From Tubiluchus corallicola (lineage: Eukaryota > Priapulida > Priapulimorpha > Priapulimorphida > Tubiluchidae), in contig JAQGDQ010001253.1 of assembly GCA_030141605.1 (NCBI GenBank), positions 1-30,000 on the forward strand: a DNA stretch of 30,000 nt. The letters run 5' to 3'. The notes beneath the pieces were generated by a model, which did not search any database, was not told the DNA's origin, and saw nothing but the letters and a program-made list of their open reading frames with translations. A program made the translations under genes and the position numbers. Positions 9,891 to 20,318 of the stretch are shown piece after piece. Each line of letters starts with the position of its first letter. Position 1 is the first letter of the stretch.

Positions 9891-9892
9891 TC

Positions 9893-10555
9893 ACGCTGGC
9901 TTCTCTTGGTTTTTATTTATTTTTAGTTATCTAGTTCTTTTAGTTTTTATTTGGTTTTCAAAGTTAAGATTTTTGTGAAATCATATATATTTATATTTTT
10001 ATTTATGGTAATATTCAGTGTCGGCTGGTGTATAGGTACTGTGGTACTGCAGCAACCAATGTTTTCACTCATTATTATCGATAATATTCAATATATGGTA
10101 ATAATCTTTTTTCCATTTCCAACACTGCCATCTGCAACGTTTCAGCAGTAACATGATCATGATCACACATCAATGTACCTAATAAAAATATTCTGTACAA
10201 AATGTATAAAAATTAATATTATAGTCCAAAAATTCACACTGTGAAAAAGCAAATAAAACAATTACTAAGTTTACAATAAGCCTTTTCACAGTTCCAGCGA
10301 TTGATGACGATCCTGAAAAGGTCAAAGGTTAAGTGTACTAGACCAGTAAAGAAATTGATACAGCACTAATTATGTATTTACAAAAACCAAATAGGTAATG
10401 ATTAAGCAGACCAGTATTATAATAATAGTATCATTTTTCGCTCCCCGTTCCTCCCGGTGGGCCTGATTCGAAAAATGGGACGACACTAGATCGAGAGTTT
10501 TCGTTTGATATGTAGATGCCCTTCTGAGAGATGTAGCGTCGAATCTTACATATAA
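9893..10555. other. Unassigned sequence between the TATA candidate and repeat D
   Basis: AT-rich, with one 66-codon hydrophobic frame at 9951-10151 that I do not recognise and do not call as a gene. A GC-richer patch lies at 10440-10500 (CCTCCCGGTGGGCC). Confidence 0.35.
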
Positions 10556-10560
10556 AGAGA

Positions 10561-10818
10561 CAGTAATTTAAAATTTCACTTAGTTAGTGACGTGTGCACT
10601 ACGAATGCTCTGATTATTTTTTCAAACTTCACTCAGTGTTATTTAAAGTTGTTAAAAATGACATATCGTCAAAATGGCTGCGTCTAACAATCATCGCGGG
10701 AGTTCAAATTTACACGTTTTGTACAGCATTACTGCCGACTTAAGCCCTGCATGCAAAAAGTAGTAAGTGGTGTAACATTTCAAGATGAACTTTTTAAGCT
10801 TTATGTAAGTGGAGGGGT
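10561..10818 (+). repeat. Dispersed repeat family D, most complete copy
   Basis: The left part (10561-10711) matches 22681-22839 closely, for example TTAGTTAGTGAC then TACGAATGCTCTGATT. The right part (10713-10818) matches 9388-9492. The family is therefore at least 260 bp long. It includes AAAATGGCTGCG, similar to YY1-type ATGGCGGC motifs. No coding capacity is seen, so it is probably a MITE or SINE-like element. Its ends are not defined. Confidence 0.7.
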
Positions 10819-10957
10819 TTTCTGGATATGAAACCTCCTAAATTAATATATCAGATTGTAGAAGTATAGTATATTTTATGCTTGTTTATACTACATGCTT
10901 TGTTGCTGCTGGTTTTTGTCCTGGTGGGTTTTCGTTCTATTATTATTTGTTACGGAG

Positions 10958-11305
10958 GAGGTCAAGTGACCCAACGGCCATGTGTAGAGGAGTAAACCTT
11001 CCAAATCAGGAGTGGAGCCCCGAAGGCATGCTCACTGACTCCGGCAGCTTCTGCAGCCAACCTGATGCCAAACGTATCGCTCCGCTTTCCTTTTTACTAC
11101 ACCAGGGAGGAAGAGAGGGGGTTCCTGTTGTCTGGGCAACTCTGGATCTCTATACACCTTGCCCAGGCGTGCGCCCTGGAGAGGCCACTCCAGTGGTTCA
11201 AGGATCGGACTGCTCAGCCACAGTCGACGCTGCAGCTCCATCAACGTGATCAATAACTGACTCTCTTGGCGCACACTCCATTGTCTTCCGAGACAGAAGG
11301 ATGCC
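10958..11305. other. GC-rich insert with open frames on both strands
   Basis: About 350 bp of much higher GC content than its surroundings, with sharp edges. A plus frame is open at 10878-11249 (123 codons) and a minus frame at 11032-11316 (94 codons); neither resembles a family I know. It ends with CTCCATTGTCTTCCGAGAC-AGAAGGATGCC. It could be an exon, a retrocopy, a GC-rich mobile element or foreign DNA. Confidence 0.4.
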
Positions 11306-11484
11306 AACAGCAACAATTATTTGTTATTAATATCCAAACTATTGTAGATTTTCGTATCTTACTAATTCAACAATTTCACATTCTAAAGTACATCCATTCT
11401 CTTTTTGTTTGCCTTAGGTTTTGTTCCCCTGAGAATAGCTACAAAGTCCGGAGTAAATTTTATAGCTACATTTGCCGCTTCACT

Positions 11485-11600
11485 GGTATTAAGATAAGAT
11501 AAGACAAGAAAAAATAATTATTCAGGTTTAACTTGATTGGGCAAAACTCGTTTACAACAAGGTCCTGATGGATGCGCAGTTTACATATAATATTCAGGCT
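11485..11600 (-). mobile_element. Possible LINE 3' tail
   Basis: On the minus strand CTTGTTGTAAACGAG leads to AAACCTGAATAATTATT and then the simple tail CTTATCTTATCTTA. This looks like the hairpin/AATAAA/short-repeat ends of the better supported LINE fragments in this window. There is no coding support next to it. Confidence 0.3.
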
Positions 11601-11649
11601 AACACCAAAAAACATTCTTTGAACAAAATGTAATGTCAAATTGTCAAAT

Positions 11650-12230
11650 GTCAAACTTTAAAAGCAGGTCAAAACATGTCAACATTTAAAAGCAGGTCAA
11701 AAAGACGACGAAATTTAAAAAAAGTACAATACAATTAACTAGAATAACAATTTTGATAAAAAGCTTTAACGTGACGCTTAAACAAGTTAACATTGCTCCT
11801 TAATTCATTTGACAAGGAATCGCATACTTTTTTCCCTCACCCTTACGCCTCCCCCCCCCCCGTACTTTGGATAATTTTGCCCGGCTTGTGTTCGGCATAA
11901 CGGTTTTTGCAATTCATTTCATTTGGCTGCCCTGCTTCGATACTAATGCGAATATTCAAAAAAAGTGTTCATTTAAAGGATTTAGTATTGTATGCGTAGA
12001 GCACGCCACATGCTGTCGGATTTCCTCGGGGTAACCAGTTACGTTCTCTATATCTGGTGTTATTATTTCATTAGAGATAGACACGCGCCTATTATGAATC
12101 TTTTTCTTACGTTTATTACTGGTGTCTGTCGTTTAAGTCAAGTTCAAACGAACAGCTTGTTCAACAGGGTCATTCAACAAAGTTTCAACATCCACGTTTT
12201 TAGTACTCAAACTTCTAATTTAACTAACCG
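11650..12230. other. Unassigned sequence with a poly-C run
   Basis: AAAAGCAGGTCAAAA is tandemly duplicated near 11660-11700 and a run of C lies at about 11851-11860. The 91-codon frame at 11992-12267 ends in a (TA)n tract and is not recognised. Confidence 0.35.
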
Positions 12231-12232
12231 AA

Positions 12233-12233
12233 C

Positions 12234-12265
<32 letters not shown>

Positions 12266-12310
12266 AGTTATTAGTTATTTATATATATATACAATCTTTA
12301 TTTGCCATAA
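12233..12310 (-). repeat. (TA)n tract with an adjoining tail-like AATAAA signal
   Basis: Two (TA)n runs flank TTAGTTATTAGTTATT. On the minus strand the sequence leading into the (TA)n is GGCAAATAAAGATTG, a polyadenylation-like signal followed by a simple repeat, again resembling a LINE 3' tail. Confidence 0.4.
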
Positions 12311-12651
12311 AAAATCGATATTCATAACTATAAAAGCATAAAAGAACATCGCAGCATGAGAATAAAATTCACACAACTGTTAAACGCAAAACCGTCTAGT
12401 GCAAACTAAAAACTACTGTGGCAAAAATTTAAAACAAAATATACATTATAATGATTACATACATACAGTTTAAAATGGACGTGGGTAAATAAACTAATGA
12501 CAAAACTGTCCCAGAGGAGCCTATAATACTATCTTTTATTAGGCACTGTAGTGTGTGCAGTGTACATTGTAGACTACACTGTCACAGTGTAGATAGCGTT
12601 ATACAGTGTCAAAGATAGTGCGGGTAGTATTTTCCACTACATCGGATGGCA

Positions 12652-13123
12652 TTAACCCTTTCATACCCGTTGTATCCCGTGAGATACGAAAATATTTTCT
12701 GCCTTTAAAATTAATAAAATTTTAAAACTGACAGTCATTTGATCTGTTAATAGTTGTTTTGATTTAAGCCAATAACAATAGACTAAAAATGGTGATAAAA
12801 ATGGTGATAAACTAGAAAATCTACATAGCATAAAAAACTACGAAAGGTACAGTACTTTAGAGATGACTTTGTACAGATCAGCATAGCATGCACGCTAAAT
12901 GTCTTAAATACTTTAAAAAATTATCAGCAATTGCAAAATGAAGCACATTTTATGCTTCCATTGAATCCCAATGTATCCCGTGGGATACAGGCTATATTTA
13001 GCACGCGGGTACAGGTAGAAAAAGTAATTATTATGTGTAAACAAGATGGACATACTGAACAAAAGTACCAAGCCAAAAAAAATTTTCTTATTACAAAAAA
13101 TAATTAGGGACTGAAAGGGTTAA
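12652..13123 (+). mobile_element. TTAA-flanked MITE (piggyBac-like ends), copy 1
   Basis: Starts TTAACCCTTTCATACCCG and ends GGGACTGAAAGGGTTAA, giving inverted ends TTAACCCTTTCA. The length is about 472 bp with no coding capacity. It contains the palindrome GTATCCCGTGGGATAC near 12972, with a variant (GTATCCCGTGAGATAC) just inside the left end. TTAA duplications and CCC-starting ends are the mark of piggyBac-type transposases, so this is read as a non-autonomous element moved in trans. Copies 2 and 3 in this window confirm the ends. Confidence 0.85.
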
Positions 13124-13326
13124 AACCCTTTACAAGACGTTTGACACTTAATTTCACTGTCGGACATGAGGAAATTTAACGTTGCTCATTTGGGACACAG
13201 AACACAGCAAACTATCGTGGAAGCCGCCATTGAAACGCTCAAATGTGCATGAAATGCGTCAAGCAATCTGATTGGCTGGTAGGAAGACCAAGCCTAGGCT
13301 TCTATTATCAATACTATCACGTTAAT

Positions 13327-13361
<35 letters not shown>

Positions 13362-14035
13362 TGATGACGACGATGACGACGACGACGATGATGATGATGA
13401 TGATAAGTCTTTAATAGCCTCTTTTTCCAGGCCAAAATTTCTGCACAAACATTATACAATTTTACATGGACACTAGAGTGAGTTCTGCAATATTACATGT
13501 TTCTCATTCTGTAATTAGCTTTTTTAATTTGTGCGTTTAACATTTCTTACAGTGATATTAAACAAGAAGTATTGAAGTGAGTTTGCTAAAATCAAGGTTA
13601 TTAATGCAGCAAGTTTCCTGTCTAGTAACATAAAAATGCAGATAAATTGATGTACTAAATTATTAAATTCCAATTCAATATTTAAATCCACAAGAGCTAC
13701 AGTCAGTAATCTCAAAACTACACAAATTTAATCCCATTTTAATAGAAATTAACAGCAGAATCTTAAAATAAAAGGCTCATTTACAAAGTAGGTTTGTGTC
13801 GATATTAAATTTTCATTTTCGGTGAAATACGCAAGATTTAAGTTCTCATTTCCCAGCTCGTGTACTAGTACATTTCACCTGTTGTTGCCTATTTGTCTGT
13901 TTATCTGTTTGCCTGTCCGTTCGCCTATTTGTCGCCTGTTTGTCCCGCATAACTGACGTTAGGTCACCACAGTTGTTGAAGCTGGTCCTGTTATCTTGTT
14001 AGCCCTCAAAGGAAAGCAGTTGCATGTGTTGCAAA
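13124..14035. other. Segment between MITE copies, with a (GAT)n array
   Basis: A (GAT/GAC)n array occupies 13328-13404. TGTCTGTTTATCTGTTTGCC-like runs (about 13892-13945) form a short degenerate repeat. The minus-strand frame at 13524-13715 is not recognised. Confidence 0.45.
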
Positions 14036-14039
14036 AGAA

Positions 14040-14200
14040 AAATTAAAGATAATTAATAAGATCACAGTGCCATTGTACAGCATTCAGCGTGATATACAAA
14101 AACTATGTTAAATTTAAAATTCACGCTGTGCTCACACACGAGCTCTCGGACGTGTGTGCTACGTCACAACTGAACAACATTTGAAATGAGACGCACAGCC
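14040..14200 (+). repeat. Dispersed repeat family E, copy 1
   Basis: Matches 18175-18345: CAGTGCCATTGTA..., then CGCTGTGCTCAC, GACGTGTGTGCTACGTCACAA and GAGACGCACAG. Similar to family D in the GACGTGTG...CTAC motif, so D and E may be related. The minus-strand frame at 14164-14376 overlaps it and is not recognised. Confidence 0.6.
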
Positions 14201-14432
14201 CTTGCTTTTGTAAAACGTGTTTCCGAAATGCAGGGCGCAGGTGCCTCTCCGACACGAGTGAATGACGAAATGCATGTAAGAGCGAAGAACAAGTTGCGCG
14301 AACGCAAAATTCTCATATTGCCGTAATCATTTTTCACGTAAGTCATTCTTGAAAGAATAATTGTGTTCCCTTCCAATATGTTATAGGGCAGTCTGTTTTA
14401 AATAATAATGTAAAACTGGGTCCGGTTTTCCT

Positions 14433-14899
14433 TTAACCCTTTCAGTCCCAAATTATTTTTTTAATAAGAAAAAAACTTTTGGCTTGATACTTTTGTTCAG
14501 TATGTCCATCTTGTTTACACATAATAATTACTTTTTCTACCTGTGCCCGCGTGCTAAATATAGCCTGTATCCCACGGGATACATTGGGATTCAATGGAAG
14601 CAACAAATGTGCTTAATTTTGCAACTGCTGATAATTTTTTAAAGTATTTAAGACATTTACTATGCATGCTATGCTGATCTGTACAAAGTCGTCTCTAAAG
14701 TACTGTACCTTGCACAGTTTTTTATGCTATGTAGATTTTCTAGATTGCCATTTTATCACTATTTTTAGTCTATTGTTATTGGCTTAAATCAAAATAACTA
14801 TTAACAGATCAAATAACTGTTAGTTTTAAAATTTTATTAATTTTAAAAGCAGAAAATATTCTCGTATCCCCGCGGATACAACGGGTATGAAAGGGTTAA
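14433..14899 (-). mobile_element. TTAA-flanked MITE (piggyBac-like ends), copy 2, inverted
   Basis: Reverse-complement copy of 12652-13123 along its whole length (about 467 bp). It has TTAA at both ends and the internal GTATCCCACGGGATAC palindrome near 14565. The near-terminal palindrome is altered to GTATCCCCGCGGATAC. With copy 1 it brackets a 1.3-kb segment in inverted orientation. Confidence 0.85.
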
Positions 14900-15262
14900 A
14901 TTAACGTCTATTCAATCATCAATCCTATTCTACAGGAAGACTTCCTTGCGTTTCCCGAATCAGATACATGCACTTCCGTTTGGTTATTTAAACTATCGAG
15001 AATTTAATTATCTCACTTATACAATAAAATTTCTGGCTTAAATCTTTCAAAATTCTCAATTCTAACGTTTAAACATCTTATAACCTGGAATTCCAGACAC
15101 CCATTAAATGAAGTAAATTAGTTTCTCTTCCTCTCGTTAAATTAATCAAAGCAAATTGATGCTTAAAGAAAACACATGATTATTAAAATGACATTTATGT
15201 ACGGCTTATTTTTCACTGTAGCTGTTTGAATATTATGCTGACTACTATGTATTAACTATAAG
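14900..15262. other. AT-rich spacer before the TGTAG array
   Basis: No gene, RNA or repeat is recognised. Confidence 0.4.
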
Positions 15263-15264
15263 TA

Positions 15265-16690
15265 GCTGTAGTGTGGTGTGGTGTAGTGTGGTGTGGTGTG
15301 GTGTGATGTGGTGTGGTGTGGTGTGGTGTGGTGTGGTGTGGTGTGGCGTGGCGTGGCGTGGCGTGGCGTAGCGTAGCGTAGCGTAGCGTAGCGTAGCGTA
15401 GTGTAGTGTAGCGTAGTGTAGGTATTGTAGTGTAGCGTAGTGTAGCGTAGCGTAGCGTAGCGTAGCGTAGCGTAGCGTAGCGTAGCGTAGCGTAGTGTAG
15501 CGTAGCGTAGCGTAGTGTAGTGTAGCGTAGTGCAGTGCAGTGCAATGCAGTGCAGTGCAGTGTAGTGCAGTGCAGTGTAGTGTAGTGTAGTGTAGTGTAG
15601 TGTAGTGTAGTGTAGTGTAGTGTAGTGTAGTGTAGTGTAGTGTAATGTAGCGCAGTGCAGTGTAGTGTAGTGTAGTGTAGCGGTATATTGTAGCGTAGTG
15701 TAGCGTAGTGTAGTGTAGTGTAGTGTAGCGGTATATTGTAGCGTAGTGTAGCGTAGTGTAGTGTAGCGTAGTGTAGCGTAGTGTAGCGTAGTGTAGCATA
15801 GTGTAGCATAGTGCAGCGTAGTGTAGTGTAGTGTAGTGTAGTGTAGTGTAGTGTAGTGTAGTGCAGTGCAGTGCAGTGTAGTGTGGTGTGGCAGTGCATG
15901 GTATGGTGTAGTGTAGTGTAGTGTAGTGTAGTGTAGTGTAGTGTAGTGTAGTGTAGTGTAGTGTAGTGTAGTGTAGTGTAGTGTAGTGTAGTGTAGTGTA
16001 GTGTAGTGTAGTGTAGTGTAGTGTAGTGTAGTGTAGTGTAGTGTAGTGTGGTGTGGTGTGGTGTGGTGTGGTGTAGTGTAGTGTAGTGTAGTGTTAATGT
16101 GTGTAGTGTAGTGTAGTGTTGTGTAGTGTAGTGTAGTGTAGTGTAGTGTAGTGTAGTGTAGTGTAGTGTAGTGTAGTGTAGTGTAGTGTAGTGTAGTGTA
16201 GTGTAGTGTAGTGTAGTGTAGTGTGTAGTGTAGTGTAGTGTAGTGTAGTGTAGTGTAGTGTAGTGTAGTGTAGTGTAGTGTAGTGTGGTGTAGTGTGGTG
16301 TGGTGTAGTGTAGTGTAGTGTAGTGTGGTGTAGTGTAGTGTAGTGTAGTGTAGTGTAGTGTAGTGTAGTGTAGTGTAGTGTAGTGTAGTGTAGTGTAGTG
16401 TAGTGTAGTGTAGTGTAGTGTAGTGTAGTGTAGTGTAGTGTAGTGTAGTGTAGTGTAGTGTAGTGTTGTGTAGTGTTGTGTAGTGTAATGTAGCGTGGTG
16501 TGGTGTAGTGTAGTGTAGCATAGCGTAGCATAGTGTAGTGTAGTGTAGTGTAGCATAGTGTAGCATAGCGTAGTGTAGTGTAGTGTAGTGTAGTGTAGCG
16601 TAGTGTAGTGTAGTGTAGTGTAGTGTAGTGTAGTGTAGTGTAGTGTAGTGTAGTGTAGTGTAGTGTAGTGTAGTGTACTGTAGTGTAGCA
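15265..16690. repeat. (TGTAG)n pentanucleotide array, 1.4 kb, zoned by variant
   Basis: About 285 five-base units. Variants are grouped: TGTGG at 15272-15345, GCGTG/GCGTA at 15345-15525, TGCAG at 15530-15575, then mostly TGTAG with islands of other types. Two copies of GCGGTATATTGTAGCG (15678 and 15727) mark a local duplication. The complementary CACTA unit read in threes has no stop, so minus frames of up to 507 codons (HYTTL repeats) appear; they are artefacts. Confidence 0.97.
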
Positions 16691-17362
16691 TTAAGTAAGT
16701 GAATTTAACTGACTTCGCCGTGTCGCTGTTGAGTTTAACAAACAATTTTATGAAAGTTTCTGAAATTAATGACAATTATATTGTAAATTTATCAAACAGT
16801 AAAACTAATTGAAGAAAAAGAGAGCCTCTGTTTCGTGTATAACGTTCGCTAAGCAGTGAACATATAATGCTCACTCACTATTTTATGTCAAAGCTCTGTT
16901 ATTTATAATAGGTGTTTGCTTTATTGGACCCGGCAACACTTTATGAACACGTTACTGCTTTTACCCGTTCAATAATTTTGTACTAGAGTCTCTTTACGGC
17001 TACTATAAATTATTAGAAATTACTGACTGTGTAATTGTAAAACGCACAGCCATATAGAACAATTAGAATTGTCCATTTCTCTACTATTGTAACAGTGTTG
17101 TTATAAAATTTACAACATTGTTGGGCAGCTTTTGCACTATTACGAACTGAATGATCTTTTCATTCATTGTGAAATAACAAAGTGAAATTGCCAAAGGGGT
17201 GTACAGAAACACAACATTGCCCAGCGAAGGATTGAAATCGTATTTTGTATATTTTTATTCTGACCTTTAAGCGTTGATCTTTGGTCCAAGCATTTTTGTT
17301 TGATCTTCCATTATTGCAGAATTCAGATGGAAACTTCAAAAGCAATTATACGGCTAATGAAG
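16691..17362. other. Spacer between the TGTAG and GGTA arrays
   Basis: Unique-looking AT-rich DNA. The minus-strand 61-codon frame at 17160-17345 is not recognised. Confidence 0.4.
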
Positions 17363-17363
17363 G

Positions 17364-17805
17364 CAGGTAGGTAGGTAGGTAGGTAGGTAGGTAGGTAGGT
17401 AGGTAGGTAGGTAGGTAGGTAGGTAGGTAGGTAGATAGGAAGGTAGGTAGGTAGGTAGGTAGGTAGGTAGGTAGGTAGGTAGGTAGGTAGGTAGGTAGGT
17501 AGGTAGGCAGGCAGATAGGCAGGAAAGTATGTAGATTTAGGTAGGAAAGTAGTACATATGTAGGTAGTTAAGTAGGTAGGTAGGTAGGTACGTAGGTAGG
17601 TAGGTAGGTAGGTAGGTAGGTAGGTAGGGAGGGAGGGAGGGAGGGAGGGAGGGAGGTAAGTAGGTAAGTAGGTAGGTAGGTCATTCAGTAGGTAGGTAGA
17701 TTTAAGTAGGTAGGTACGTAGATGAGTAGGTAAATGGATAGGTAGGCAGGGAGGCAGGCAGACAGGCAGGTAGGTAGGTAGATAGATAGGTAGGTGGGTA
17801 GATAG
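17364..17805 (+). repeat. (GGTA)n array with a (GGGA)7 block
   Basis: GGTAGGTA runs from about 17364 to 17510 and again 17574-17627, followed by seven GGGA units at 17627-17654 and degenerate GGTA/GGCA to about 17805. Seven G3 tracts with one-base spacers have a high potential to form a three-layer G-quadruplex on this strand. Confidence 0.95.
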
Positions 17806-17809
17806 TACG

Positions 17810-18170
17810 GAATTTTAAGAGAGTTGTTGCTATTATTTAAATGTTATATTATTCATTGCGTCACATCTGGTATCTTTCTATGTGTCTTTGTTTAACTAAG
17901 ACATTAAGCAGCAATGAAAACGTAAGATCCGGTTGGTTTAAAGGAAAACTGCATAATTTTTCACATACTATCCCGTTTTCAAGTCCGATAAAAAGCAACC
18001 ATTTTAACACAATTAATATTCAAAAGAGTTTCTGATAGTTAAGTAATAACTTACTTAGCTAGATAATAGATTAAAATCTTAATTAACGGGAGGCGAGCCC
18101 AATTATTGATGACATCACAAACAAACATAATTTTCAACAGCAAAAATATTCCACGTGCGTGTTGAACATG
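17810..18170. other. AT-rich spacer
   Basis: A 64-codon plus frame at 17841-18035 is not recognised. No other feature is seen. Confidence 0.35.
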
Positions 18171-18174
18171 TTTG

Positions 18175-18345
18175 TGAAAGTGAAAATTGAAGTACCGTGC
18201 CACTGTAACATAATCAGTGCCTTGTACTAAAACTAGGCACGTTTTAAGATAAAAATTCTAATTTCCAATTCACCGCTGTGCTCACGCATGAGCTGACGAA
18301 CGTGTGTATTACGTCACAAACTAACAAATCTGAACTGAGACGTAC
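18175..18345 (+). repeat. Dispersed repeat family E, copy 2
   Basis: Counterpart of 14040-14200: CGTGCCACTGTAACA, then CGCTGTGCTCACGC, then AACGTGTGTATTACGTCACAA and GAGACGTACAG. It is followed at once by (TA)n. Confidence 0.6.
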
Positions 18346-19030
18346 AGTTATATATATATATATAAATGCAATATTTAATATAATTTATATAATAATATAA
18401 TATTAATATATTTAACGCAATACAGATGTGAATATAGATAATTAGTAACGATAGAAATATATTCAAAAATTAAATACAATATATACAATTTTGAATTAGT
18501 TAGTTAGCCAATAAAAAAGCATCTCATTCAGTTCATTTCGAGAGAAACCTTCAATGATTAATTCACGTTGAATGACCAGTAGATTTCATAACTTCCTTTT
18601 TCTTCTCTATTATAATTTAAAAGAATTTCTTTACTTTCACAAGTAATTCTATTTTCTCCTATTGTTACTAGACTTGAATGATCATTCAGAATGTTTAGTG
18701 ACAAGAGAATGTCGTTATTAGTATCACTGACGCGTTTTTACATCTTTATACAGTTTTGCTGCCATGTATTGATTGCTTTACATATTCTTGATGTTTTTCA
18801 CTTGGTTAGCTGACCTTGTTCAGACATTCGATACTTTGACATGCAAAGCTTTTTGATCATAACTTAAAAATTGCTCAAGCGATAAACTCATAACTTTCAC
18901 AGACAAAAACTAACACAACGTAACATCACACTGCTGAATTTCACCTTTGCAGGACCTTTGCATGTAATGTTAATCTAGTTTAATCTTCGACACATATTTC
19001 TCGCGTCATCCGGGGTAAAAAAATAACGTA
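18346..19030. other. AT-rich DNA upstream of a LINE fragment
   Basis: A (TA)n tract is at 18349-18363. No coding continuation of the LINE fragment that starts near 19034 is readable here, so that element is 5'-truncated. Confidence 0.45.
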
Positions 19031-19033
19031 TGT

Positions 19034-19396
19034 ATGTTTCCTCCTAAGCGACTACTTCACAAATTAGCAGAAAAACTAAAGACTGATTATCCTCTGTTTT
19101 GGAAAAAAGAAATCTATAATGATAACAAACCTGGTGGACAAAACAAACTTCAAACGTATCGAACCTTCAAAAAACAATAACAACTAGAAAACTATTTACT
19201 TTCTGGTTATTCCAAAGATGGTATAACAAAATTTACAAAACTGAGAATCAGCTCTCATGCTTTGTGTATTGAAAGAGGGAGGTACGTTAAACCTGGAAAA
19301 ATCCCGGTTGAGAATCGTATATGCACATGTTGTTTAGGAAATGAAATCGAAGACGAATTACACTTTGTTATAAAATGCCCTTACGAGCAATGCTGA
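19034..19396 (+). pseudogene. LINE (non-LTR retrotransposon) C-terminal fragment with an internal stop
   Basis: The frame from 19034 reads RLLHKLAEKLKTDYPLFWKK, then LQTYRTFKKQ, an in-frame TAA at 19178-19180, then LENYLLSGYSKDGITKFTKL, ISSHALCIERGRY and NRICTCC...EIEDELHFVIKCP, ending in TGA at 19394-19396. The last part has the spacing C-x2-C-x9-H-x4-C and the wording IExGRY / E-DE-HF...CP, which I know from the C-terminal end of invertebrate non-LTR reverse-transcriptase proteins. This end probably binds nucleic acid. The copy is 5'-truncated and broken by the stop. Its 3' UTR (19397-19705) ends at CACTAATAAACATGAATATG and passes without a break into the hexanucleotide array. Confidence 0.65.
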
Positions 19397-19710
19397 AAAA
19401 ATTTGCATTCTTGAAGTAATTAAGGCATTGATGATTATGTTGAAAAAGAATGTTAAAGAAATGATGAACAATATACTATGAATGATCATATCATTGAAAT
19501 TGAGGTCTGATGAATGACAATTTATTTTAAATATTAATAATTAAACTTTCCTTTTAAATAATTATTATAACTAACAGGAAGATTTAATAATATTTGTTTT
19601 ATTAGTAATTGTTTTGTTTGTCTGTAGCGTCACTGTATTTCAAAATTGAAATTGTATGTGTGTCATTGTATTGTTTTTTCTTGTATTGTATTCATTTTTG
19701 GCACTAATAA
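19397..19710 (+). mobile_element. 3' untranslated region of the LINE fragment
   Basis: AT-rich non-coding sequence between the TGA and the AATAAACATGAATATG tail. It contains the palindrome ATTTCAAAATTGAAAT at about 19636-19651. The tail unit (ATGAAT) is the founding unit of the following array. Confidence 0.5.
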
Positions 19711-20163
19711 ACATGAATATGAATATGAATATAAATATGAATACGAATGTGAATGCGAATCCGAATCCGAATCCGAATACGAATGCGAATGCGAATCCGA
19801 ATGTGAATGCGAATGCGAATGCGAATGCAAATGCGAATGCGAATGCGATTGTGATTGCGAATGCGAATCCGAATCCGAATGCGAATGCGAATCCGAATGC
19901 GAATGCGAATGCGATTGCGAATGCGAATGCGAATGCGATTGCGAATGCGAATGCGAATGCGAATGCGAATGCGAATGCGAATGCGAATGCGAATGCGAAT
20001 ACGAATACGAATACGAATACGATTGCGAATGCGAATACGAATACGAATAAGATAACGAATACGATAACGATTACGAATGTGAACGTGAATGTGAATGTGA
20101 ATGTGAATGTGAATGTGAAAATGAACATGAACGCGAACGCGAACGCGAACGCGAACGCGAACG

Positions 20164-20215
<52 letters not shown>

Positions 20216-20318
20216 TACGAATACGAATACGAATACGAATACGAATACGAATACGAATACGAATACGAATATGAATATGAATATGAATATGATTATGATT
20301 ATGAATATGAATATATAA
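19707..20318 (+). repeat. GAATRY hexanucleotide array, about 100 units
   Basis: Starts as ATGAATATGAAT (LINE tail), then long blocks of GAATGC with GAATCC, followed by GAATAC, GAATGT, GAACGC, GAACAC, GAATAC and GAATAT. Variants are grouped in blocks. Long frames (NANANP, ECECES, FAFAFA, RIRIRI) on both strands are repeat products. Confidence 0.96.

Noticed and set aside
11170-11220. tRNA-like segment (GGTTCAAGG) in the GC-rich insert
   Set aside because: No cloverleaf arms could be placed around the GGTTCAA.
15252-16775. 507-codon minus-strand frame of HYTTL repeats
   Set aside because: Read-through of the (CACTA)n unit, which has no stop in any frame. The length reflects the array, not coding.
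17364-17805. Telomeric repeat
   Set aside because: The unit is GGTA/TAGG, not TTAGGG, and it is embedded in unique sequence on both sides.
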